Of a DNA stretch of 39,676 bases, positions 1 through 9,084 are shown piece by piece. Position numbers and translations under genes: made by a program. The notes under the pieces were generated by a model. That model searched no databases. It was given only the letters and a program-made list of their open reading frames with translations, and was not told the origin of the DNA. The stretch spans positions 1-39,676 of the forward strand of contig JADFYW010000027.1 of the NCBI GenBank assembly GCA_015232855.1. Reading direction: 5' to 3'. The stretch's first letter is position 1; each line of letters opens with the position of its first letter. The stretch comes from Fibrobacteria bacterium. GTDB lineage: Bacteria; Fibrobacterota; Fibrobacteria; UBA11236; JADFYW01.

Positions 1-204
1 GGAGGCGGGGAATATCCAACTATATCAATTACGGACGTAAATAATTGGCGTGCAGTGATGCTGAATTATCAACCTGAGAATGTGCATAATTTAAATGCCT
101 CCAAGCAAATTTTGTATGATGCCATTATGTGGACGGCAAAAAAGATTTGCAAAAAACCTGTTACCTATCAGGTTATTAAAGGTGAACCCAAGAAGAATAA
201 GTAA
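1..204 (+). CDS. C-terminal end of a secreted protein, paralogue of the next gene (partial)
   Basis: The reading frame is open from the window edge to TAA at 202-204 and gives 67 residues. The stretch containing N-W-R-A-V-M-L-N-Y-Q-P and I-L-Y-D-A-I-M-W-T matches the end of the first domain of the following large protein (R-R-A-V-N-L-S-F-Q-P, then I-T-Y-D-A-I-M-W-A). This fragment is therefore the end of the same glutamine-amidotransferase/ThuA-like fold. Unlike its neighbour, it stops about 20 residues after the shared motif, in a lysine-rich tail, with no repeats or FlgD-like tail. Its start lies outside the window and its function is unknown. Confidence 0.7.
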   Translation, partial: GGGEYPTISITDVNNWRAVMLNYQPENVHNLNASKQILYDAIMWTAKKICKKPVTYQVIKGEPKKNK

Positions 205-761
205 CATTAATAAGTTCTCTTTTCTTCTGACTTCAATTTAGTGCTTCCCATGTAACTCTACAGTTAAATTTTTGGTAATTTAAGTTCTACATTACGATTA
301 GTGTAGAAATATAAAATAATAGTACTATTTAGCTATATTTCGTCAAATAAATCCAAATATTAGTGAAATAGAACAATTTTATTCAAATATTATAAACAAT
401 TTGGGTATCAATCGAGAACCCGAAAATATTATTATGATTCCTAACTCATAATTATATTCAGTCTGCCCTCTTTTTTTGATAGTAAATCCAATGGCCTTTA
501 AAATAAGGCTAGTATGTGGTTTTTGTTTATACAATTAAATAATGTATTGCTAGAATTCTTTATTCTTTTGTACTCAGAATTATTGGTTTTGTAATGATAA
601 AATAATCGGTTTTGCTATATCATTTGGTAAATTTGTAATAAATAGCAAAAAAGTTTCACAATATTGCTAAAATGGTGTGCGGTGATCAGGTGTTTGCCTT
701 ATATTCGTACCATCAATTGATTTTCAAAGGTCTCAAGAGAAAATCAAAGAGAGGGGTGATA
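205..761. other. AT-rich intergenic region, 557 bp
   Basis: No convincing gene is present. A 43-codon open stretch without ATG (323-451, +) reads like protein but is too short to call. The AT-rich stretch before the next gene (about 590-660) probably holds its promoter; a TATCAT at 618-623 could be a -10 box, but it lacks a good -35 partner. The sequence AGAGGGGTG just before the next start (750-758) is a strong ribosome binding site. Confidence 0.5.
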
Positions 762-3700
762 ATGGAAAGAACAATGAAAATGTCTGTACTACTTCTTTCT
801 CTCCTGTTGGGAGTGGTTTTTGTATCAGAAAGCTGGTCCGTCGCCAAATATAGATATGACAAAAATCACGAAGATTCAGTACGGGTATTAGTGCTCTGGA
901 ATTATAATTCCGTTGGTTCGACTTCGTGTCCTTCCGGTACACGTGATGTGGGTAGAGTTGCCAAAGATTTTGTACTGGAAGCTATCAATGGTGTTCCAAA
1001 TATAGAAATTCGACGGACGGAGATAACAAATCTTAGTGCGGTAAAAGCGGTATTCGCTCCTAATCTTCCTCATGTGCTTGTACATGTACAGGCCGGATGG
1101 CGCAGTCAGAATGGCCCTTATCTTCCTGAAGTTATAACTTATTTAACACAGAATGGAGTTGGTATTGTATCTGTTGGTGATGATGCTGCTTTCACCGCTT
1201 CCCAGATATTTGGCATTACCGATTATAGTAACGGTCCCGCTCCCATGGGTGCCGCCAGAGACTATCCCCAGTTATGGATAACTCTTAATCCGGAAAACGA
1301 TGTTCCTCAAGAGCCAGGTATTATAAAAAATGCTGTTAAATATTATGTACCCTCTGCTCACCTTGATTTTAAACCTTATGCTGTAAATGGACGTTGTGAA
1401 GCGGATGCGGATAAATTTACGGTACTCCCTTCCTTTTTGCATGTTGTCTCGTTTATGGGCTTTCAGCAGGGAGTAGCTCCTAATGGCGCCCATGTTGGTA
1501 ATGTAGATGAATTCTCTACAATTCTTGCCTTTGGTAATGATACACGTCGTGCGGTTAATCTTTCTTTTCAACCGCAATATTTGCAAAACGCAGAAGCTGT
1601 TGAACAAATAACTTATGATGCAATTATGTGGGCATCTCTTGCTAATCAGGGCTTTGAAGTAGAAGAGCCTGTTGCAGATCCTGCAAGTAAAAGTTTTGAA
1701 TTTGCAGAAACCGTTAGTTTAAATACGGCCACTACCAATGCGAAAATCTATTACAGTTTGAATAACGGAACTTACCAGTTATATACCACTCCTATTGAAA
1801 TTACGGAAACTACGGTATTGAAAGCTTTTGCAAGGGACGGCAAGGTCAGTAGTGATACTATCACAGAGAACTATATAAAGACTGCCTATGATTCTAAAAT
1901 TGAGCTTACCAGTGTCAGCGGTCAAATTTTGAGTGGAATAAGCGGTCTTACCGAAACAGATAACCAATTTATCGTTACTTTAACCGCTCCTTATGCGACA
2001 CTTACTTCTGTTGTTCTTGATATAAGTACGGGTACCAGTAAAGATATTGAAACATTTATTTTAAAGCATTCCCGGAATACGGGTAATGCTCTTATATTTA
2101 CAGACACACTCAACTTTGCCGTACTCCCAACATCCCCCTCCAACGGCATGGTTGAGGTGTCAAGTTTTGATAGAATCAGCGCATCATGGGATAATCCTCT
2201 TAATAGTCAAGATAAACCAGAGGCTGCATTTCAGATAACGCCATTACCCCTTCCTGGTAAAGTGTATTTTGCAGATGAATATGGTGAAAAAGTTGTTTCC
2301 CTTACCGGTGAAGAAACCCTGCTCTATGTTGTAGTGGAGGACCAGGAATTTGATCCTTCCCGTTTGGATGAATATAGCATTACCCTCACCAATACTAAAG
2401 CTGAAAATAATACCAGTCTTCCTGACAAAGAAACTTTTAAACTCAGGAAAATAGCACCAGGGAAATACGGTGCTACTGTCCCGGTAACGCTTTCAAAACT
2501 GAGTCCCGCTGTAGTTCAAGGGAACTCCCGTTTTGAAATACGTAAGGGAGATATGCTCTCCGTGGTATATGTTGACCCTGTTGATAAACTAAAAGCCCAG
2601 GATGACCAAATGTATGGTATTCAGATTCAACAGTCAGGGATTATTCATTTTGCAAACGCAAATTTTACCGTGCCTGCTCGGGTCATTGAAAGCGGCAAAT
2701 GGGATGCGTCTCAGGGCAGGGTATACCTTTATTATGAGGATGATTATGTATCCACCATTATCCGGAAGACAGCGGATATCGTGGTAATAGGTTCAGATGA
2801 AAATGGTGCTGAGATTGTTGACCGGGAAACGGTTCATTTACATCTTTCCGGGCAACGGGGAGAAATTGGTGAATGGACGATTGAACTTCCTTTGATTGAG
2901 GATACTTCTGCTATACCTGGTGATGGTATTCTTCAGTATTACTTCTCCAGTGAAATCAGGGTAGAGGTTGCTACCCATATGGCGGGAACCGTAGAAAAAT
3001 TGGCAGGAGATATAAGCAAAGCGGTACTCCCACTTATGCCAGCACCTTATCCGGGAACCGTATTTTTTGCTTCCAAAGATTGGGAACCAATTAGCTCGTT
3101 TACCGGAGATGAAGAAAGATTATACATCGTTGTTATGGACAGGGTTTATGATAAAGACCGCATGGATGAGTATGTGGTGACGGTTACTAATACCAAAGGT
3201 GAAAATAACACTGCTCTAACAGATAAAGAAAGTTATAAACTAATGGAAATTGCTCCCGGTAAGTTTGGCGTCATTGTCCCTGTATCACCATCCTCCCAAT
3301 CCCCCCCGGTGATACAGGGCAATGGTAAATTTCGAATGAGGAAAGGTGATGGTGTCAAGGTTGTTTATGTGGATCCTGTAGACCAACTGGAAGCAAGTGA
3401 CAGTAAAAACTTTGGGATGCCAGGCCAGCAAAAAGGGCAAATCTATTTTTCAAATGCTGATTATTCAATACCTGCTCTCACTATGGAAAGAGGGATCTGG
3501 GATGCGTCCTCAGGGATGGTCTATTTGTATTATGAGGATGATTATATATCTGGTCTGATTCGTAAGTCTGTACATATTACTCTCACAAGTACTGATGGTC
3601 AGGGGCGAAAGATAATTGACACTGAGATGGCTCATTTAAACCTTACAGGAAAAAACGACAGTATAGGAATATGGACTCTTGAGCTTATGCTTCATGATAA

Positions 3701-5933
3701 CCCCACAGCTGTTCCTGGAGACGGAAAGCTACAGTTCTATTTTTCTGGTGAAATTGTAGTTAATGTTGCAACACACCGGGCGGGAACTATTGAAAAGCTT
3801 GCCGGGGATACGGTGAAGGCCGTTTTGTCTACGGCTTATGCGAACAGGCAAGAACAAATTTCCTTGAGGGACGCGACAACGGGTTCTCTTATCTATCGGC
3901 AGACAAATGCAGTAAAAGTTTGTGTGGAAGATCAGGTGTTTTCCGCTGCGTATCAGGATACACTTTTGCTGGAAAAGGTGGAATGTAAAAGTTCCGGCGA
4001 TTTACTGAAAGGGGTAGAACTGCTGCAAACAACTTTTGGGTCAAATGAGTATTGCGGTGTGTTTAAAAAAGATGAAGCGATGGTAGGCGCGTTTAATGAT
4101 GATGTCCTCCATTGCCAGGATATTGATAATTTGGTGGCTTATTATACAGACCCTGTGTATGGAACCTCTGTTAAAAAAGTCGTGTCCATTATGGATAATG
4201 TTAATACAGAAATACAGTTAATTGATTTAGCCGGAAATTCAATCATTAAAACCTATAGAGAATCAAAAGGAAACCGTATAAAAGTACGCTTAACCCATAA
4301 TACTCCTGATATTTATCTGGTGGATACGTTGTATGTAACTTTATCAACAGATGCAGGGGATGCGCTTACAGTCAGGGCAATTGAAACTTCAAAAGATAAT
4401 GGAGTTTTTGAAGCAGTAGTATCGCTTGGTTTTACTGAATTACCGGATAAGCATAATAATGTTATAGAAGGTCGCTTGAATCCTGGTGAATTGATAAATA
4501 CAATGATGTTAACGGCACAAAACGGGCCTGCGGCAATAAGTATAACCGTAACAGCGGCCTATGTGCCTGTTGAAAAAGCCTGGATCGTGGATGGTAACGG
4601 TGATGGACAGGTGGATTCAATATTTGTTAATTTTAAATCATCTATACCGTCATTACCAGGCCAGGTAAGTTCAATAGACTGGCCCTATGAGGGTGCTCAG
4701 GAACAGGTGGTCCAGGCAACTCCATCCTTCCCCGAATTTAGTCCTGTAAATTATGTTCCCGGAAATTTGTCTACTATTACTGTGGTCTTACCCGGTGTAC
4801 TGGATCGTTCCCAGGCAGTGTTTCCGGCTGATGTTACCGGCAGAGATATACAAAATCCACCCTTTTTAAATTTGCCCGAAGGTCCAATATTTCAAGGGCA
4901 ACGTGTAACTATAGAAGACGCAGTCGGACCGGTTATTGTATCTGCAGAAAAACGAACATCCGGTAATGTATATTATAAAGATGTAGATGGTATTGTACGG
5001 AAACGTCCGGATACTCTTATAATCACTATTTCAGAAAAAATCAGGCAATTGCATAACGCAGGAACACCTTGGGATTCCCTCTTTTTCTTTAAGTCCCGGC
5101 ATATGGAAAACAAAGATGCTTATCCCTTGATTTCATTAGCGGGTGTTAACCCTGTGGTGCAGGGATTTGATAGCTTGAGCTGGATATTTATCCTGGATAA
5201 TGGAACTGAAACTATTAAACCGCTCATTGATGATGAATTGTTTATGAGTCCTTTGGCGCCTTATGTGGATGCTTCCCCAGCTCAAAATAGGCCTCAGGAC
5301 GTAGGGACGATTATTACTGGTGTGGAACCGTCTGCATCTCTTCAATATTCAAATATTTATGTACCGGTTGTGGGGGCTGATGTTGATGATCCACTTTCTC
5401 TTATGGCTAATCTGCATATTAATGAAAATGGTGCGGTAACTCCTGGCCGGGATCTGGTTTTAATGGATAACGGATTTGGTGAATATGCATATGCGCGCAT
5501 GTGGGTTAAGCCTGTTGGGTTACAGTGGGATGGTTCGGTTATGGATCCGGGTACGGAATGTAGTATGGGTTTTAGCGAGCAGACGGGCCTGTCAGAATAT
5601 CCGGAAAATTGTCTTTCAACGGTGCAGGTGTTTATTGATGATGCTTACACAGCGGAAATTGCAATATTTGATCATATGGGAAAGTATATTTTCCAGTCTG
5701 TACAGTACTTTGGACATTGCGGTGAAATTGACAACAAGTACCGCAGGACCACCAAAGGAATTCAGAGTTGGCTTGTCTGGAACCAGAAAGATATGCATGA
5801 CAGGTATGTGGGTACTGGTGTTTACATTTGGAAAGTTAAGTTTACCACTTCAAAAGGCAGTCATATGGCAGTTTATCGCCAGGGTATTGTGCGTTCGGGT
5901 ATAGACCCTATGGAAGGCTGTGCTGTACAGTAA
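762..5933 (+). CDS. Giant secreted multidomain surface protein with tandem repeats and FlgD-like tail
   Basis: This is a 1723-residue exported protein of unknown function. I chose ATG 762 because it follows a strong AGAGGGGTG site and begins a classical signal peptide; an in-frame ATG at 672 would add 30 unlikely residues. Domains in order: a Rossmann-like glutamine-amidotransferase/ThuA-like domain (about 30-295); a Fn3-associated/CHB_HEX-type beta domain (about 298-376); two tandem ~265-residue repeats (about 493-756 and 758-1023), each holding P-G-x-V-x-F-A, T-N-T-K-x-E-N-N-T and V-V-Y-V-D-P-V-D; a D-G-N-G-D-G-Q-V-D calcium-loop-like motif near 1277; and a C-terminal FlgD-Ig/CTD-like domain (about 1627-1723) with L-V-W-N-Q-K-D and G-V-Y-I-W-K. 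The architecture suggests a cell-surface or matrix protein exported by T9SS or a similar route. No catalytic residues are evident. The first domain is shared with the upstream fragment. Confidence 0.85.
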   Translation: MERTMKMSVLLLSLLLGVVFVSESWSVAKYRYDKNHEDSVRVLVLWNYNSVGSTSCPSGTRDVGRVAKDFVLEAINGVPNIEIRRTEITNLSAVKAVFAPNLPHVLVHVQAGWRSQNGPYLPEVITYLTQNGVGIVSVGDDAAFTASQIFGITDYSNGPAPMGAARDYPQLWITLNPENDVPQEPGIIKNAVKYYVPSAHLDFKPYAVNGRCEADADKFTVLPSFLHVVSFMGFQQGVAPNGAHVGNVDEFSTILAFGNDTRRAVNLSFQPQYLQNAEAVEQITYDAIMWASLANQGFEVEEPVADPASKSFEFAETVSLNTATTNAKIYYSLNNGTYQLYTTPIEITETTVLKAFARDGKVSSDTITENYIKTAYDSKIELTSVSGQILSGISGLTETDNQFIVTLTAPYATLTSVVLDISTGTSKDIETFILKHSRNTGNALIFTDTLNFAVLPTSPSNGMVEVSSFDRISASWDNPLNSQDKPEAAFQITPLPLPGKVYFADEYGEKVVSLTGEETLLYVVVEDQEFDPSRLDEYSITLTNTKAENNTSLPDKETFKLRKIAPGKYGATVPVTLSKLSPAVVQGNSRFEIRKGDMLSVVYVDPVDKLKAQDDQMYGIQIQQSGIIHFANANFTVPARVIESGKWDASQGRVYLYYEDDYVSTIIRKTADIVVIGSDENGAEIVDRETVHLHLSGQRGEIGEWTIELPLIEDTSAIPGDGILQYYFSSEIRVEVATHMAGTVEKLAGDISKAVLPLMPAPYPGTVFFASKDWEPISSFTGDEERLYIVVMDRVYDKDRMDEYVVTVTNTKGENNTALTDKESYKLMEIAPGKFGVIVPVSPSSQSPPVIQGNGKFRMRKGDGVKVVYVDPVDQLEASDSKNFGMPGQQKGQIYFSNADYSIPALTMERGIWDASSGMVYLYYEDDYISGLIRKSVHITLTSTDGQGRKIIDTEMAHLNLTGKNDSIGIWTLELMLHDNPTAVPGDGKLQFYFSGEIVVNVATHRAGTIEKLAGDTVKAVLSTAYANRQEQISLRDATTGSLIYRQTNAVKVCVEDQVFSAAYQDTLLLEKVECKSSGDLLKGVELLQTTFGSNEYCGVFKKDEAMVGAFNDDVLHCQDIDNLVAYYTDPVYGTSVKKVVSIMDNVNTEIQLIDLAGNSIIKTYRESKGNRIKVRLTHNTPDIYLVDTLYVTLSTDAGDALTVRAIETSKDNGVFEAVVSLGFTELPDKHNNVIEGRLNPGELINTMMLTAQNGPAAISITVTAAYVPVEKAWIVDGNGDGQVDSIFVNFKSSIPSLPGQVSSIDWPYEGAQEQVVQATPSFPEFSPVNYVPGNLSTITVVLPGVLDRSQAVFPADVTGRDIQNPPFLNLPEGPIFQGQRVTIEDAVGPVIVSAEKRTSGNVYYKDVDGIVRKRPDTLIITISEKIRQLHNAGTPWDSLFFFKSRHMENKDAYPLISLAGVNPVVQGFDSLSWIFILDNGTETIKPLIDDELFMSPLAPYVDASPAQNRPQDVGTIITGVEPSASLQYSNIYVPVVGADVDDPLSLMANLHINENGAVTPGRDLVLMDNGFGEYAYARMWVKPVGLQWDGSVMDPGTECSMGFSEQTGLSEYPENCLSTVQVFIDDAYTAEIAIFDHMGKYIFQSVQYFGHCGEIDNKYRRTTKGIQSWLVWNQKDMHDRYVGTGVYIWKVKFTTSKGSHMAVYRQGIVRSGIDPMEGCAVQ
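2241..3830 (+). repeat. Tandem intragenic duplication (two ~795 bp units)
   Basis: Two in-frame units, about 2241-3030 and 3036-3830, encode homologous domains. The shared blocks are P-G-x-V-x-F-A, D-E-Y-x-x-T-x-T-N-T-K, I-A-P-G-K, K-G-D, V-V-Y-V-D-P-V-D, W-D-A-S, Y-Y-E-D-D-Y and P-G-D-G. They have diverged clearly in sequence, so this is an old duplication of a structural unit and not a recent slippage event. Confidence 0.85.
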
Positions 5934-5977
5934 ATAAGCTTAAATAGTACCATTCGTCCATTTAAATAACTTCAAAT

Positions 5978-6026
5978 CCTCCTCTCCTCCCTTAGCCCCT
6001 CCTCCTGCAAGCCGGGGGAGAGGAGG
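5978..6026. repeat. Palindromic C/T-rich hairpin, possible dispersed repeat
   Basis: CCTCCTCTCC at 5978-5987 pairs perfectly with GGAGAGGAGG at 6017-6026 around a 29-base C-rich loop. It lies 45 bp after the stop of the giant gene. There is no T tract after it, so it is a weak candidate for an intrinsic terminator; its composition stands out from the AT-rich surroundings, as mobile extragenic palindromes often do. Confidence 0.55.
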
Positions 6027-6225
6027 AATACGAAAAGGCAAAATATCTTTGTCTGCGTGGTAAAACTGTCTATTATATTTCTTAACCCGTTATTGTTCTT
6101 TTTCTTTTTAGGAAACTGGTGGATATTTAGTATCTGTCATTAAAAAAACATATTTAAAAGACAGAAGTTGCAATACCTTTAATTCTATATATAATAAGGT
6201 ATTACGTGAATTATAAGTTATATAT

Positions 6226-6288
6226 TGATGAAATAATGTTAAATATTACAAAAAACATATTGCCTTATTTGACGTTTCAGGGTATCAT
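6226..6288 (+). promoter_or_regulatory. Promoter A of TIGR02147 gene, with shared upstream motif
   Basis: The -35 box TTGCCT (6260-6265) and -10 box TATCAT (6283-6288) are 17 bp apart. The spacer ends in TTTCAGGG, so the 15-mer TTTCAGGGTATCATT (6275-6289) is identical to one at the same position before the other paired TIGR02147 gene. TGATGA at 6226-6231 occupies the place where the two related promoters carry a full TGATGACCA. The predicted leader is about 30 nt. The boxes are read by eye; the identity between promoters is directly visible. Confidence 0.65.
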
Positions 6289-6326
6289 TAGATTTGGTAG
6301 GAATAGAAATCCAGGGCTGATTACGT

Positions 6327-7178
6327 ATGGCAACAAAAAAGATACCTGTTTCAGTATATAATTATACCGATTACCGGAAATATCTTGCGGATTATTTTGA
6401 ACATAATAAACGGCGGGGGCGCCTTGTAATCATGCAAGATGTGTGTGATGATGTTAAAATTATCTCAGTTGGCCATCTTTCCAGTGTTATGCACGGGAAG
6501 GCTAATATGTCCAAAGATCTTACTGCTGCTTTTGCTAAGTATTGCAGGTTAAAGAAAAAAGAATCAGAATATTTTAAAACAATGGTGTTTTTTAACCAGA
6601 CAAAAAGTCATAGCAAGAAAAAGAAATATTTTGAAGAACTGGTGTCATTCAGAATGTCCTGCGTATATAAAGTCTGTGCGCATATGTATCAATATTACGA
6701 CAAATGGTACCACTCAGCAATTCGAGCATTATGTGAGTTTATGGATATTAGGGATAACCATAATGAAGTTGCGCTTATGCTTATTCCTTCTATAAGAGAG
6801 CATGAAGCAAAAAACTCCATTAATTTACTGGCAGAGCTGGAGTTGGTGGAAGCTGATGAAAATGGTTTTTATCGTCCCATTGATAAATACATTGATACCG
6901 GAGGACATGCAACATCTACCTCCATCAATAATTATTTGGCAGCCATGATGGACAAAGCTAAAGAAAGTCTTGATCGTTTTCCGGGTGATGAAAAAAAATT
7001 ATCCTGGATAACCCTGGGTCTTGATGAAGCTGGCTATGAAGAGTTCTTGCAGGAAGTGAGGAACTTTAGGTATCGTGTGGGCGAATTGGTACAGCGTCAT
7101 AAAGCAAATAGAGTGTATCAAGTGAATATGCAGATTTTTCCATTGAGTAAAACTTACCCTAACCAGAAAAAAGAATAA
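6327..7178 (+). CDS. TIGR02147 family protein, probable DNA-binding regulator
   Basis: This 283-residue protein has the family's N-terminal signature (Y-N-Y-T-D-Y-R-K-Y-L-A-D-Y-F). A helix-turn-helix-like segment resembling XRE folds follows at about 30-80 (D-V-K-I-I-S-V-G-H-L-S-S-V-M-H-G-K), and a winged-helix-like segment at about 155-195 (A-K-N-S-I-N-L-L-A-E-L-E-L-V). Members often also match DUF4423. The family was defined from a large paralogous set in Fibrobacter succinogenes and has no established function; regulation is inferred from the folds. It ends 11 bp before a surface lipoprotein gene, and the same pair recurs on the minus strand at 30017-27409. Its promoter matches that of the other pair. 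The site before ATG 6327 (CAGGGC) is a weak match to a ribosome binding site. Confidence 0.85.
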   Translation: MATKKIPVSVYNYTDYRKYLADYFEHNKRRGRLVIMQDVCDDVKIISVGHLSSVMHGKANMSKDLTAAFAKYCRLKKKESEYFKTMVFFNQTKSHSKKKKYFEELVSFRMSCVYKVCAHMYQYYDKWYHSAIRALCEFMDIRDNHNEVALMLIPSIREHEAKNSINLLAELELVEADENGFYRPIDKYIDTGGHATSTSINNYLAAMMDKAKESLDRFPGDEKKLSWITLGLDEAGYEEFLQEVRNFRYRVGELVQRHKANRVYQVNMQIFPLSKTYPNQKKE

Positions 7179-7185
7179 GCCTTTT

Positions 7186-7276
7186 AATTATGAATTATAA
7201 ATTACAAATTATGAATTACAAAGTGCCCGAAGGGTCATTTTTTAAATTCATCATTCATCATTCATTATTCATAATC
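7186..7276. repeat. AT-rich inverted/direct repeat element overlapping a lipoprotein start
   Basis: ATTATGAAT at 7187-7195 is inverted as ATTCATAAT at 7267-7275. The left part repeats ATGAATTA-like units and the right part repeats TTCATCA-like units, with P-E-G-coding sequence between. The element forms the first 29 codons of the lipoprotein gene, including much of its signal peptide (F-I-I-H-H-S-L-F-I-I). Similar AT-rich palindromes translated into such strings are familiar from other low-GC genomes. I infer a small non-autonomous repeat absorbed into the gene. Confidence 0.55.
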
Positions 7277-8905
7277 TTTGTGTTGGTTTTAATGCTATCT
7301 GGTTGTGGTATGGGTCAAGATACTGCAGGGACTGCTTCTGGTGGAGAGTCAATAGAAGTAGCGGGTATTATATCTGTAAACTCTGGTGCTCATATGACTA
7401 ATACTGTGGTAACTCTTTATCCAAAGACCTATAACCCTTATTTGGATGGTACGGTTCCTGATTCTTTGGTTGACACAACGGATGAAGAAGGGATATATCG
7501 TTTTGAAAACGTAGAAACTGGCAGTTATAACATAAAAGCGGTTAGTGCGAAAGGATTGATGTTAGCGTTAAAACAAGGTATTAATATAACCGAAAAAAAG
7601 GATACCACGATCACTCTTTCTGAAATGTTTTTGAAACCTCCGGGTAAAATAAACGTTTCTCTTCAGGAGGTAAGTGCGAAAGAAGGTGATTATGTTTGTC
7701 TTCCTGGTACTGGTGTTTCTGCACTTATAAATACTCAGAATGTAACTGAACAACTTGTTGCTGTGTCGGATGTACCTGTTGGAAGTTACCGGGAACTTGT
7801 ATATGGAGATAGTGTTGGTGCAAACCTTAATTTACTGGATAGTAGTCTGGAGGTAGTGTCAGATAGTCTTTCTGTTGTGGCCCCTTACCGGGCATGGAAC
7901 AAATCAAAGAAAATTATTATTAATACGAGTGTTTCAGGAGCTGATATAAAGGAAATGCTGGTTAATTATCCGCTGCTAGTACGTCTTGATTCATCTCATT
8001 TTTCTTTCAGTGATGCAAAAAGTGATGGTGGAGATATTCGTTTTTCTACTTCCGCGGGAAAGGTACTTCAATATGAAGTTGAATACTGGGACCTGGAGAA
8101 TAAAAAAGCAGAATTATGGATCCTTGTTGATACCATACTTGGGGATAATAGTGAACAGTTTATTACTATGCATTGGGATAATGCTACTGTTGCGGAAGGT
8201 GAAGATGGAGCTGCTGTTTTTGATACGGCCGATGGATTTACAGGAGTCTGGCATTTGGGTGAAACGGGGGCTACAGATTCAGATGGATTCAAAGATGCTA
8301 CAGCGAACGGAGATCATGGAACAGGTGTAAGTCTGGATATGAGTTCTTCTGGTTCGTCTGTTGTTGGTTCAGGCCAAACATTTGACGGTATTGATGATTA
8401 TGTTGACTTGGGCGAATCTCAGGGGCTTGATGGTGTTACTTCTTTTTCGGTGAGTTTCTGGTGTTTAGCTGATACAGTAGCTTTTTCCTCTTTTGCTGGT
8501 ATTTTGGCCCGGGGAACTGAGGAAAGATTGGGGGCACCTTATGTATATGGGGTTGTCGGTGACAGTAGTATAAGGATGACCTTTACAACTTTAGATGTTG
8601 AAGGTGATGGAGATGTTGTGACTGCCCCTCTTGAGCAAGGGAAATGGCATTATGTGTCTTTTACCTGGGATGGTAACGTTGTTACTGCTTATCTTGATGG
8701 GGTTCCTGGTGCAACAGATACTACTACGGGAACTGTTTTGCGGACTTCAGATGGAAATAACTGGATTGGCGCCATGCCCGGTTGGGGTAAATGGGATGGT
8801 AAGCTGGATGAAATGAGGATTTCTTCCCTGCCCCGTTCCGCTGATTGGGTTAAATTCTGTTATGAAACACAGAAGCCAGGAACCACTATTCTTAAGTTTA
8901 AGTAG
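7190..8905 (+). CDS. Surface lipoprotein: carboxypeptidase-regulatory-like, DUF2341 and LamG domains
   Basis: This is a 571-residue lipoprotein. The signal peptide ends in L-M-L-S-G-C, making Cys39 the probable lipidation site if ATG 7190 is used (ATG 7211 is an alternative). Domains: a carboxypeptidase-regulatory-like beta domain (about 55-160, with D-E-E-G-x-Y-R-F and G-S-Y-N-I-K-A); a middle beta region; DUF2341 (about 240-360, P-L-L-V-R-L-D, then V-W-H-L-G); and a LamG/concanavalin-like domain (about 365-571, F-D-G-I-D-D-Y-V-D-L-G, W-H-Y-V-S-F-T-W-D-G, L-D-E-M-R-I). LamG folds commonly bind glycans, so a surface glycan-binding or sensing role is inferred. It is the partner of the preceding regulator gene (11 bp gap, probably co-transcribed). 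No enzyme motif is seen. Part of its signal peptide is encoded by an AT-rich repeat. Confidence 0.85.
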   Translation: MNYKLQIMNYKVPEGSFFKFIIHHSLFIIFVLVLMLSGCGMGQDTAGTASGGESIEVAGIISVNSGAHMTNTVVTLYPKTYNPYLDGTVPDSLVDTTDEEGIYRFENVETGSYNIKAVSAKGLMLALKQGINITEKKDTTITLSEMFLKPPGKINVSLQEVSAKEGDYVCLPGTGVSALINTQNVTEQLVAVSDVPVGSYRELVYGDSVGANLNLLDSSLEVVSDSLSVVAPYRAWNKSKKIIINTSVSGADIKEMLVNYPLLVRLDSSHFSFSDAKSDGGDIRFSTSAGKVLQYEVEYWDLENKKAELWILVDTILGDNSEQFITMHWDNATVAEGEDGAAVFDTADGFTGVWHLGETGATDSDGFKDATANGDHGTGVSLDMSSSGSSVVGSGQTFDGIDDYVDLGESQGLDGVTSFSVSFWCLADTVAFSSFAGILARGTEERLGAPYVYGVVGDSSIRMTFTTLDVEGDGDVVTAPLEQGKWHYVSFTWDGNVVTAYLDGVPGATDTTTGTVLRTSDGNNWIGAMPGWGKWDGKLDEMRISSLPRSADWVKFCYETQKPGTTILKFK

Positions 8906-9084
8906 TGTTGAGAAGCGGGCTTTTTGTCAAGTCTCTGTGTTACCACAGTGTATCTGTTTTTACCTTTTAACTCACATTGCGCAAAATCTACAGGAGGTTG
9001 CGTAGTTTTTACAATAAAATTTTAATGTTTTAAAGGATCTTATTACGACTTGCTTAGTTGCTTATGCTTGAATTGAGGAAAAAA

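Larger units (their letters stand above)
5934..6326. other. Intergenic region with hairpin repeat and regulator promoter
   Basis: The region holds a C/G-rich hairpin (5978-6026) just after the giant gene and, at the other end, the promoter of the TIGR02147 gene (6260-6288) with a TGATGA half motif at 6226-6231. The middle is AT-rich with no gene. Confidence 0.6.

Noticed and set aside
323-451. A 43-codon open stretch reading L-A-I-F-R-Q-I-N-P-N, possible gene remnant
   Set aside because: No start codon or ribosome binding site, no recognised similarity, and such lengths occur by chance in AT-rich DNA.
5476-5904. 142-codon plus-strand frame
   Set aside because: It lies wholly inside the giant gene in another frame and its translation has no domain or signal character.
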